From Daucus carota subsp. sativus (Eukaryota; Streptophyta; Magnoliopsida; Apiales; Apiaceae), in the NCBI RefSeq assembly GCF_001625215.2, contig NC_030383.2, forward strand, positions 58,084,949-58,148,948: 64,000 bases of DNA, given 5' to 3'. Position 1 is the first letter of the stretch. Each line of letters opens with the position of its first letter. A program made the translations under genes and the position numbers. The notes beneath the pieces were generated by a model that was given only the letters and a program-made list of their open reading frames with translations, did no database searches and was not told where the DNA came from. Below are positions 55,755-64,000 of the stretch, piece by piece.

Positions 55755-56000
55755 TAGCTATAATTATCTCAGCTTCTCCTGATTCCAGCCATCTGACCTC
55801 AGGGCTCCATGCTCTGAGAATGATTTCCATAAACCATTTTGGCTTTTGCGGCCATGAACATAATGTGTCCTCCACCAAATCCCATCACCACTCCACCCCC
55901 ATATCCGATCAGCAGAGCTTCCCAAGTAAAATAATTAAAAGGGTAATTATCATCTTCATTTTCTTCTCCTTGAGTTGCATATTGTTGTGAAGTTTTAGAA
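55755..56000 (-). pseudogene. RLP C-terminal relic
   Basis: The minus-strand frame reads EENEDDNYPFNYFTWEALLI, then GYGGGVVMGFGGGHIMFM and a terminal AKAKMVYGN. This matches the acidic segment, transmembrane helix and cytoplasmic tail of the neighbouring receptor-like proteins. Everything upstream (the LRR ectodomain) is gone, and the very end is frameshifted relative to KVRRLEIRR. It is an isolated remnant from cluster rearrangement. Confidence 0.7.
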
Positions 56001-56432
56001 TAGCAAATAGTATATAACTTAGTCAAAAAAATATTAGTAGTATATAACTAGTATTTGCAATGTATTTCAGTGAATGAAGAAGTTCAAGAGTTTTCTATTA
56101 TTGCTCATTCATGTACTAAATGTTCTTTTAGAGCTATAAAATGATAAGCTCTGGAGTCACTTGTAAGGAAGTCAAGTTTGTTAATGCAAATCAGTATTCT
56201 TCACTTTATAGTTAAAGACTTCTTCTTTCTATTTGTTTGCCAACACATGCATGGTGCAAGATCAACTTTATCATGTTTGTACCCCAAAAGATAAAAGCCA
56301 AAAGACAGAAACTTGATCCTTATTTCTATAACAAGATCATAGAACCACAAGAAACGGCCAGCACCAGAGGGTTAGTAATTTACAAATGCCAGATAAAAAA
56401 TTAAAAAAAAAAAAACACATTAAATCTCAATT

Positions 56433-58859
56433 TCATCTTCTTCTGATCTCCATCCCACTGACTATTAGGCCCGGTTCTCTAGCAACAATCTTAGTTAACC
56501 ATTTTGGTTTTCCAGCCATGAACATCAAATAGCCTGCAACAAATCCCAGCACCATTCCACAGCCATATCCCAGAAGCATAGCTTTCCAAGTAAGACCACT
56601 AAAAAAGTAATCATCATCATCATCATCTTCTTCTTCTCGTTTCTCAGCAATGCACTTCTTGGACAATGGACGTCCACATAGCCCCAAGTTCCCAGCATAA
56701 CTATCATTTTCAAATGTATGAAACTGAGCTCCCTCTGGTATACGACCGCTTAGATTATTCTGAGAGAGGTTTATATGTGAAAGAGAAAATAAATTTGTGA
56801 GTTGTTGAGGAATTACTCCATCGAGTCGATTGAAAGAGAGGTCTAGTGACTCCAGCACTGACAGTTTCCCAATTAAGGGTGGTATATGGCCGGTGAGATA
56901 ATTGTGAGATAAATTGAGATATCGGAGTGACTTCAAATTTCCAATGTATTCAGGAATCTCCCCTTCGAACTTGTTTTGTGATAAATCAATGGTTGTCAAT
57001 GCAGTTAAAATCCTGACAAGTTCAATCTCTACCCCTTTGATCACTACAATTATGGAATCACTGTAAGAAGCATATCCCATGTAACCAAGTATTACTTTGT
57101 GGACATCACCATTCATCATAGCACTGAAGTTTCTAATATATTTTGCTGGCAAAAGTCCTGAAAACTCATTGTATGAGAGGTCAATGATTCTCAAGCTAGG
57201 AAATGGACGCTCTATCTTAGAATCGTTGCTTATGAAACCATGGAATTTGTTGGATTTCAAGACCAGAACTTGTAGAGTTGGAAGTGACTCTAGACAGTGG
57301 GGAAAGGTATCACGTATATGATTACTTCCGATATCAAGAACTTCCAAGTATGAAAATTTAGCAAAAGAGACAGGAATTGTTCCCTCCAGCTTATTGCCAT
57401 ACAAATTTAAAGTTCTCAACTTACCAAATGCTAAACTTGATGGAAGACTTCCTCCGATACTATTCATCCGTAAATCCAACACTGAAAGACTGTAGTTTAC
57501 ACTTCCTAGACATGTAGGAAGTGCACCACTGAAATTGTTATAAGACAGATTGAGAATATGGAGAATGCTGGAATTGCAGATAAAGGAGGGCAAAAATCCG
57601 TTGAGCATATTAGACTGGAGATCAAGATACTTAAGTTGGTTTGCATTTCTTGGGAATGAGGGAAGTACACCACGCAAATTGTTGTGAGACAGATTAAGGA
57701 TACAGAGAGAGCTAGAATTGCTGATGGATGCTGGCATTGATCCGTTAAGCATATTGGAGTGGAGATCAAGGATAAATAGGTTGTCCCAAGGAAGATGCTC
57801 AATACCACCTATGAGGCTGTTGTGAGAAAGATTCAAATAAAAGGATGAACCCTTCAATATCAATCCATTCCACTGTGGTATTTCTCCACCAAATTGGTTG
57901 TCTGCCAAATTTAGGTGAGTAAGGTTCACAAGTTTTGAAAATGATTGTGGAATGGTTCCATTTAGCATGTTTTCTCTACAAGAAAAATGCTCCAAGGCTG
58001 ACCTAGAAGAATTAAACTCATTTAGCTGACCTATGAACCCGTTATAATCTACATATAAGTATTTTAACGATGGAAGATCAAACAACCAGGATGGTATCAT
58101 CCCATCTAGCAAGTTATTCGCCAAATCTAGAGCAAGTAGTCTTGTCAGATTGAGAGCGGTTAGGTTGGAGGGCAAGTGTCCACTTAGTAAATTATCAGAC
58201 AGATCTAAAGAAACGAGGTGTCCAAAGTTGTTGAACCAAGAGGGGAACTGACCAGTTAAACTATTATTATGAAGAAAAATGTATTCTAGGCTTTGAATGT
58301 TAGCTAAAGAATAGGGAATTGGGCCAGTAATATGATTAAATTCAAGGTTTATATAAGTAATTTTAGTAAGGTTTCCCAAGGTTCTTGGAATTGGCCCAGA
58401 GAAATTGCAATCCGAGAGAGACAGGGTGGTTAAGGACTTGAGGTTGGCTATTGAATCAGGTAATACCCCATGTAAATTATTGCCATCAAAATAAATAAAC
58501 TGGAGAGTGGAGAGTTGGAAGAGGGTGCTGTTGGGAGAGATGACTCCTTCAAGATGGCTGCAAGTCAGGTCCAGTCCGAACACGTTCCTTTTCATCGGGT
58601 CGCAGGTAACTCCTTTCCACATGCAGCAATCAGAACTCATGCTCCAGTTCATCATCTTTGGATAAGATCGATCAGATGTGCAAGCTGCAGAAGCAGAAGT
58701 ATGTATCAACAAGCTAAGCTTAAATTGAAACAGCGCAACCTTTTGCATGCTAAGACTCAAATGTTTTGAAGTAGGTGCAGAAGGCAATGACACAGCAACA
58801 TGATACTGCAATAACAGTAGCATTATCAAGATTCTGAGAAGTCCTAGGAGTTTCCACAT
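56433..58859 (-). CDS. LRR receptor-like protein 2 (Cf/Ve type, shortened ectodomain)
   Basis: The frame has 808 codons starting at the ATG for MWKLLGLLRI; the frame is open slightly further upstream but without ATG. It has the same architecture as RLP1: signal peptide, N-terminal cap (SSDCCMWKGVTC), LRRs, island at about 580-625 (SYSDSIIVVIKGVE), C-terminal cap (NLGLCGRPLSKKC), a run of Asp/Glu, a transmembrane helix (about 758-780) and a basic tail. The C-terminal half is very close to RLP1 (SFAKFSYLEVLDIGSN, HCLESLPTLQVLVLKSN), while the N-terminal half differs. It lacks the LRR block that in RLP3 runs through LDVDMFSHL and FPHFIKS, which explains the shorter length. Its 3' flank also matches that of RLP1, marking the duplication unit. 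Ligand unknown. Confidence 0.9.
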   Translation of the reverse strand: MWKLLGLLRILIMLLLLQYHVAVSLPSAPTSKHLSLSMQKVALFQFKLSLLIHTSASAACTSDRSYPKMMNWSMSSDCCMWKGVTCDPMKRNVFGLDLTCSHLEGVISPNSTLFQLSTLQFIYFDGNNLHGVLPDSIANLKSLTTLSLSDCNFSGPIPRTLGNLTKITYINLEFNHITGPIPYSLANIQSLEYIFLHNNSLTGQFPSWFNNFGHLVSLDLSDNLLSGHLPSNLTALNLTRLLALDLANNLLDGMIPSWLFDLPSLKYLYVDYNGFIGQLNEFNSSRSALEHFSCRENMLNGTIPQSFSKLVNLTHLNLADNQFGGEIPQWNGLILKGSSFYLNLSHNSLIGGIEHLPWDNLFILDLHSNMLNGSMPASISNSSSLCILNLSHNNLRGVLPSFPRNANQLKYLDLQSNMLNGFLPSFICNSSILHILNLSYNNFSGALPTCLGSVNYSLSVLDLRMNSIGGSLPSSLAFGKLRTLNLYGNKLEGTIPVSFAKFSYLEVLDIGSNHIRDTFPHCLESLPTLQVLVLKSNKFHGFISNDSKIERPFPSLRIIDLSYNEFSGLLPAKYIRNFSAMMNGDVHKVILGYMGYASYSDSIIVVIKGVEIELVRILTALTTIDLSQNKFEGEIPEYIGNLKSLRYLNLSHNYLTGHIPPLIGKLSVLESLDLSFNRLDGVIPQQLTNLFSLSHINLSQNNLSGRIPEGAQFHTFENDSYAGNLGLCGRPLSKKCIAEKREEEDDDDDDYFFSGLTWKAMLLGYGCGMVLGFVAGYLMFMAGKPKWLTKIVAREPGLIVSGMEIRRR

Positions 58860-59996
58860 TGCGGCTGTTTTGAGTTTCTGCACATCTGATTACAGTTTTT
58901 TGATTTTCTTCTATTTTTTAAGGAGTGTCGACATAAACTATTTGATTGACAAATAAATTGAGGTCGGCTCTGGGGAACAAGCCTGTCAAAAGAATTTTAT
59001 ACAACCTTGGGATGCTGACATAATAAACATTTAGTATTTGTATAATACTGAAGGGCATTGCACACGGCCATCTTACCTTTTCGAAAATTTTCACTCTTTC
59101 TAGTAATCTTTGCAGATACTGGCAAAAGCCGCATGATTACACAATGCAAAGTTCATCTACTGCAGTGCCATATGGCAACTCCACAAGTGCTATTCTCCAT
59201 GATGTACTTAATTTTGTTATTTGCAATAAATGATTTCGCTTTAGTTAAACTGGGTACCACTGCAAATTGTATTCTCCTACTAAAAATTGTCATATCCAAT
59301 GCTCACAGCTCTCCCTCCCTCCCTCCCCCTCCTCTGATATTATCTTGAAAAATTATAAACTTAGACTAGTAATCTTTTACGAATATGATAAATAATCTTT
59401 TTTTCTTTCTGACACAAGAAAGAGATGTGGAAAATTCCTTTTCTTGTGTCGAATACTAGGAAGATGAATAATCGTCCCTATAATTTTGTGTTCCAAGCAT
59501 TTATCCGTTCTATTCCCCGCTCTCCCTCCCTCTCTGGAACTGAGCTTCTTTTGGAATAAGACCTCTAAAATCACTATGACAGATTCATTTTGTATTGTCC
59601 TAGACAACTAGCTAGCTACTCTTAAGTCTTAATAACTGGAATAATGCATATTATTCAATCTAGTCTAGCACTATGGAACTAGGTAAAATATTTTGGTTTC
59701 CGTAAATTCGTAAGCATACTTGCAATAATAATCTTAGCAGTAACTATGCAGCTGCTATCTTCTGTACTTGTATCAAACTTTCAAATTTGAGATGATGCCT
59801 TATTAGAAAAACTTTGATGATATGTTAAATTTGTTAAGAGATAAGATGAGACAGAAAAACTACAGATATTCTTGTATTAATTATTTAGTAGGATAAAGAG
59901 AAAAATCAAGTTGCTGTAACATGACAACTCAAAAACTTGAATGCAAGCACCAGATATTACAAATTTGTAATGACTAAAAACCACATACCCAAATCT
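58860..59996. other. Spacer between RLP2 and RLP3
   Basis: Upstream of RLP2 and downstream of RLP3. Contains a CT-rich simple stretch (CTCCCTCCCTCCCTCC, near 59311). No gene recognised. Confidence 0.35.
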
Positions 59997-62639
59997 CTAT
60001 GCAAATCTTTTGATCTCCAGTCTTCTGACCTTGAGGCCTAACTCTCGGGCAATAATTCCCATAAACCATTTTGGTTTTCCCACCATGAACATAATGTATC
60101 CTACTACAAACCCCAGCACCACACCACTGCCATATCCGATCACAACAGCTTCCCATGTAAAACCATTGAAAAAGTAATCATCACCCTCGTCTTCTTCTTC
60201 TTGCATCTCATTAGTCTCTCTCTCACACTTAATGGACAATGGCTGTCCACACAACGCCAAGTTCCCTGCATAGCTATCATTTTGAAATGTATAAAACTGA
60301 GCTCCTTCTGGTATACGTCCACTAAGATCATTATGAGAGAGATTTAGACGCGAAAGAGTATAAATACTTGTTAGCTGTTGAGGAATTACTCCTGTGAGTC
60401 GGTTGAAAGAGAAGTCTAGTGACTCGAGCAATAGCAAGTTTCCAATTAAGGATGGTATATGGCCTGTGAGATGGTTCTGAGATAGATTCAGATTAATGAG
60501 TGACTTCAGATTACCAATGTATTCTGGAATTTGCCCTTCAAACTTGTTTCTCGATAGATCAATAGTTGTGAATACAGTTAAAATCTTGACATACTCAGTC
60601 TCTACCCCTTTTATTACTGTGATAATTGTATCACTATAATAGGAGTTCCCCATATAACTTCTTTCCTTTCTATTGACTTCACCATCCATCATAGCCTTAA
60701 AATTTTTGATATATTTTGCAGGCAGAGGACCCGAAAACATATTGTCAGATAGGTCAATGATCCTAAGGCTAGGGAACGGGTGTTCTATCTTAGAACTATT
60801 GTTTATCATGCCATGAAATTTATTAGATTTCAAAATAAGAACCTGGAGATTTTTAAGATATTCCAGCCACTGGGGAAAGGCGCCATTTAGTTGATTACTT
60901 CCGAGATCAAGAACTTCTAAGTGATCAAATTTAGCAAAGGAAGGAGGAACTGTTCCTTCAAGTTTATTCCCATACAAATTTAAACTTCTCAGCATCCGAA
61001 AATTTGATAAAGTTGATGGAAGACTTCCACTTATTCTATTTATGAGCACACCTAACACTGAAAGACTGGACTCTAAACTTCTTGAACATGTGGGAAGTGC
61101 ACCTGTGAAATTGTTGTGAGACAAATTGAGAATTTCAAGAGAGCTTGAGTTGCAGATAGAGTCTGGCAAGGATCCGCTGAGCGTATTATACTGGAGTTTG
61201 AGAAAAAATAGCCTGTTCTGCAGAAGATGATGAAGTCCACCAGTTAAGAAGTTATGAGAAAGATCCAGATCATTCAAAGAATCCTTCCAAATCCATTGAG
61301 GTATTTCACCATCAATTAAATTGTTGGACAAATCTAGGTCTTGAAGGTGTTCTAAGGATTTAATAAAGTGTGGGAACTTCTTTATATTGCAAGATGCCAA
61401 GCCCAAACTTTCAAGATTTGGATTGAACTTAGTCATATTTGTGATTCTCAATGATAGACCATTATGTGAAAGATCCAAAGTGTACAGGTGTGAGAACATA
61501 TCGACATCCAAGAAACCAGGGAAATTGTTTGAGGAAAGCTCTAGATCAATGAGGTTCACAAGTGTAGAGAGTGACAGTGGAATGTTTCCATTAAGTAAAT
61601 TGTTGGCACAAGAAAAAGACCTTAGCGGCGACCTAGAGGAATTGAACTCTTTTATCTGACCTGTGAAGTCGTTATGATCTAGTGATAATTCAGCTAATGA
61701 TGGAAGATCAAACAACCAAGATGGTATTGTGCCGTTCAATGAGTTATTTGATAGATAGAGAGCAGTTAATTGTGGAAGTTGGAGAGCTGTTAGGTTGGAG
61801 GGAAGGGGTCCTCTTAGTGAATTATCAGACAGATCTAAACCATTATCAGACAGATCTAAACCAACGAGCTGTCTAAGGTTGGCAACCCAAGAAGGGAACT
61901 GACCGACTAAATTGTTAATATCAAGGAAAAGGTATGTGAGGTTTTGAAGATTAGCAAAAGAGTCCGGAATTGGGCCACTAAAATTATTGGAACTCAGATC
62001 TAACGTAGTAAGTCGAGTGAGGTTCCCAATAAATCTTGGTATCAGCCCAGAGAACTTGCACTTCCGGAGAGACAAGCTGCTTAAGGAGTTGAGGTAGCCT
62101 ATGGAATCTGGTATTCCTCCAGAAAAGGTTGTTTCTGAAAGGGAAAGTATCTGCAGACTACTACTACTCTCCCACTTAACTTCTGGCAAGCTAATAGTGA
62201 GATTGGAGTTATAGTCTACCCTTAATTGTTTCAAGTTGTGTAGGTGGAAAATTCCTTGAGGTAGTACTCCACTAATATTATTGGCACGAAAGTTGAGAAA
62301 CTGGAGATAAGAAAGTTGGAAGAGGGTGCTATTGGGAAGTATGGATCCTCCAAGGCAGCTGCAACTCAGGTCCAATCCGATCACATCTCCAGTCAACTGA
62401 TTACAAGTCACTCCATCCCATGAGCAGCAATCAGAACTCATGGTCCAACTCATTGTCTTTGGATGAGAAATATCACAATGTGTAGAAGCACAAGCTTCTA
62501 TTGACAAACTGAGCTTAAACTGAAACAATGCAAGCTTTTGCACGTCAGAACACAAATGTGTAGTAGTTGCAGAAGGTGATGAAACAGCCTGCTGCAAGAA
62601 CAGCAGCACTATCATGCTTGTAAAAAACCCCTTGAACAT
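59997..62639 (-). CDS. LRR receptor-like protein 3 (Cf/Ve type)
   Basis: The frame has 880 codons from the ATG of MFKGFFTSMIVLLFLQQ; an 11-codon upstream extension lacks ATG. It has a signal peptide, a cap (SSDCCSWDGVTC), a long LRR array with many N-glycosylation sites (NxS/T) and an island at about 650-705 (YYSDTIITVIKGVE). The C-terminal cap (NLALCGQPLSIKC), acidic segment (EEEDEGDD), transmembrane helix (about 830-851) and short basic tail follow. A 21-bp in-frame tandem duplication at 61821-61862 produces LDLSDNGLDLSDNSLRG, adding seven residues to one repeat. There is no kinase domain. The presumed role is plasma-membrane recognition; specificity cannot be read from sequence. Confidence 0.9.
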   Translation of the reverse strand: MFKGFFTSMIVLLFLQQAVSSPSATTTHLCSDVQKLALFQFKLSLSIEACASTHCDISHPKTMSWTMSSDCCSWDGVTCNQLTGDVIGLDLSCSCLGGSILPNSTLFQLSYLQFLNFRANNISGVLPQGIFHLHNLKQLRVDYNSNLTISLPEVKWESSSSLQILSLSETTFSGGIPDSIGYLNSLSSLSLRKCKFSGLIPRFIGNLTRLTTLDLSSNNFSGPIPDSFANLQNLTYLFLDINNLVGQFPSWVANLRQLVGLDLSDNGLDLSDNSLRGPLPSNLTALQLPQLTALYLSNNSLNGTIPSWLFDLPSLAELSLDHNDFTGQIKEFNSSRSPLRSFSCANNLLNGNIPLSLSTLVNLIDLELSSNNFPGFLDVDMFSHLYTLDLSHNGLSLRITNMTKFNPNLESLGLASCNIKKFPHFIKSLEHLQDLDLSNNLIDGEIPQWIWKDSLNDLDLSHNFLTGGLHHLLQNRLFFLKLQYNTLSGSLPDSICNSSSLEILNLSHNNFTGALPTCSRSLESSLSVLGVLINRISGSLPSTLSNFRMLRSLNLYGNKLEGTVPPSFAKFDHLEVLDLGSNQLNGAFPQWLEYLKNLQVLILKSNKFHGMINNSSKIEHPFPSLRIIDLSDNMFSGPLPAKYIKNFKAMMDGEVNRKERSYMGNSYYSDTIITVIKGVETEYVKILTVFTTIDLSRNKFEGQIPEYIGNLKSLINLNLSQNHLTGHIPSLIGNLLLLESLDFSFNRLTGVIPQQLTSIYTLSRLNLSHNDLSGRIPEGAQFYTFQNDSYAGNLALCGQPLSIKCERETNEMQEEEDEGDDYFFNGFTWEAVVIGYGSGVVLGFVVGYIMFMVGKPKWFMGIIARELGLKVRRLEIKRFA

Positions 62640-63388
62640 TGCACTTCGTAATTTCTTTTGATATACTTGCAAATTTAATGTTGAGTATTTCTGTGTTTAC
62701 CTTGATCTGTTTTTCATTGTAGGGTTCAAACATCTGTATATAAATTGATTGAGCCTTTAAATATGTGGTTTATTAATTTTAGACCATCACCTTTTTCTTT
62801 TGAGCAAAGCCGGAGTTTTGTTTATCCAAGACCTGGATGAAAAGTAAAGCATGTGGTATGGTATTTTGAGTAACCAGTGGCCCTTAACCTACCCCTAAGA
62901 ATCAACAAAACAAGCTTTAGCACGACGACTCAGATGAATGTTATGGTTTCCGACGTGTCATACACCTTCTGCATTATTTTTACGTATTGCTGTATACTAT
63001 TATATTACCTTTTTATTTTTAATGAAAGAATGGCTAGTTAGATTAATTAGATTTTAGTCTAAAGTCTAAGAAGTCAGGCAAAGAGATGATCCAACTATGG
63101 ATCACAGTGCAGTTCACACCAGCTTTAGTATAAATTCTCAATCAGCGATAATTGATGCATTTGAGCAGAACTTAGACAATAGATTTATCCACCTTTAAAA
63201 ATATGTGATTGTTTTGGTGAAATCATTCAGACATTTGGAAACCTGCAATAATGCGGCAATTTCTACTTGCTCAATAGGTTGGAAAAAAATAATCCAGATT
63301 TCGTAAAAACCTCAACTTAAATCCCAAATCCAGAGGATTACGTATGTACAATAATGAAAATGTATCAAAGTCACACATAGCCTAATCT
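62640..63388. other. Spacer between RLP3 and RLP4
   Basis: Promoter side of RLP3 and 3' side of RLP4. AT-rich, nothing else recognised. Confidence 0.35.
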
Positions 63389-64000
63389 TCAGAAGAATCT
63401 TCTAATCTCAGACCTTCTGACCTTGAGGCCAATTTTTCTGACAATGATTCCTGTTATCCATTTTGGATCTCGTGTCCTGAACATGATGTATCCGACAGCA
63501 AATCCCACCACCACTCCACTGCCATATCCGATAACCACAGCTTCCCAGGTAAAACCACTAAAAAAGTAATCAGCATCCTCATCTTCTTCATCTTGCATCT
63601 CAATATACTCTCTTGTGCAGTTTTTGGACAATGGAGGTCCACATAGTGCCAAGTTCCCAACATAGCTATCATTTTCAAATGTTTGGAACTGAGTTCCATC
63701 TGGAATATGACCGTTAAGATCATTATGGGAGAGATTTAGACGTGAAAGAGTATATATACCTGCAAGTTCTTGAGGAATAACTCCCACGAGTCGGTTGAAG
63801 GAGAGGTCTAATGACTCTAGCATTAACAATTTTCCCATCATGGATGGTATATGACCTGAGAGATGATTGTGAGAAAAATTGAGGAGTCGGAGTGATTTCA
63901 GATTTCCAATAAATTCAGGAATCTGCCCTTCAAACTTGTTTTTTGAAAGATCAATGGTAGTGAATACAGTTAGAATATTGAGAACTTCAATATCTACTCC
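63389..64000 (-). CDS. LRR receptor-like protein 4, C-terminal part (runs off right edge)
   Basis: The frame is open from the right edge (GVDIEVLNILTVFTTIDLS, the end of the island) through the last LRRs, C-terminal cap (NLALCGPPLSKNC), acidic stretch (EDEDADYFF), transmembrane helix and tail to a TGA at 63389-63391. About 200 residues are visible. It is closest to RLP3 in the tail (GFTWEAVVIGYGSGVV). The gene continues beyond base 64000, so its integrity upstream is unknown. Confidence 0.85.
   Translation of the reverse strand, partial: GVDIEVLNILTVFTTIDLSKNKFEGQIPEFIGNLKSLRLLNFSHNHLSGHIPSMMGKLLMLESLDLSFNRLVGVIPQELAGIYTLSRLNLSHNDLNGHIPDGTQFQTFENDSYVGNLALCGPPLSKNCTREYIEMQDEEDEDADYFFSGFTWEAVVIGYGSGVVVGFAVGYIMFRTRDPKWITGIIVRKIGLKVRRSEIRRFF

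Noticed and set aside
58860-58883. Upstream extension of the RLP2 frame
   Set aside because: The extra codons begin with GTG, not ATG. The ATG at 58859 aligns with the start of RLP1; the same logic removes the TTG extension of RLP3.

Overview
The window is nuclear DNA of a flowering plant, almost certainly a eudicot. It is AT-rich, its genes have short GT-AG introns, and the families are plant-specific (F-box/FBA, class C heat stress factor, ALDH2C-type aldehyde dehydrogenase, Cf-type receptor-like proteins). The gene islands sit in a very dense bed of small DNA transposons. An Apiaceae-like (carrot-type) genome would fit, but the sequence alone does not prove it.

Layout. (1) 1-6.1 kb: decayed tandem F-box locus with one near-complete but frameshifted gene (3959-5175), partial copies (1-212, 1043-2050) and duplicated 3' flanks; a hAT-type MITE in one flank is shown by the empty site in the other. 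(2) 6.2-11.8 kb: three-level nest, with a long-inverted-repeat element split by a 5-kb mariner-like element (MLE1) that itself holds a hAT MITE. MLE1 carries a broken transposase gene whose 5' part is a chain of small exons, four of them near-identical 78-bp exons encoding an LNEPP motif. (3) 11.8-24.4 kb: HSFC1-type gene on the minus strand among MITEs, SINE-like relics, a near-perfect 53-bp hairpin and a Helitron. (4) 24.6-28.7 kb: second mariner-like element (MLE2) with an intact 438-aa DD39D transposase and a convergent small gene made of DLNEPP repeats, inserted in a Stowaway-like MITE. (5) 28.8-39.4 kb: gene-poor, with Tourist and hAT MITEs, a MuDR-type transposase relic, a tandem duplication and microsatellites. 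(6) 39.4-49.9 kb: two head-to-tail nine-exon ALDH2C4-like genes, each giving 501 aa, separated by two more Helitrons. (7) 50.3-64 kb: minus-strand cluster of receptor-like proteins (three complete, one running off the right edge) and two relics.

Function. The ALDH pair probably oxidises phenylpropanoid aldehydes. The receptor-like proteins are probable cell-surface immune receptors, HSFC1 is a stress transcription factor, and the F-box locus would have encoded SCF substrate adaptors. These gene groups look like independent neighbours.

The most unusual observation is that both mariner elements carry EAR-type DLNxxP motifs, a known plant co-repressor docking signal. In MLE1 they lie in tandemly multiplied, phase-symmetric exons upstream of the transposase; in MLE2 they lie in a separate convergent gene. 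I know of no functional description of this arrangement. All alignments here were made by eye.
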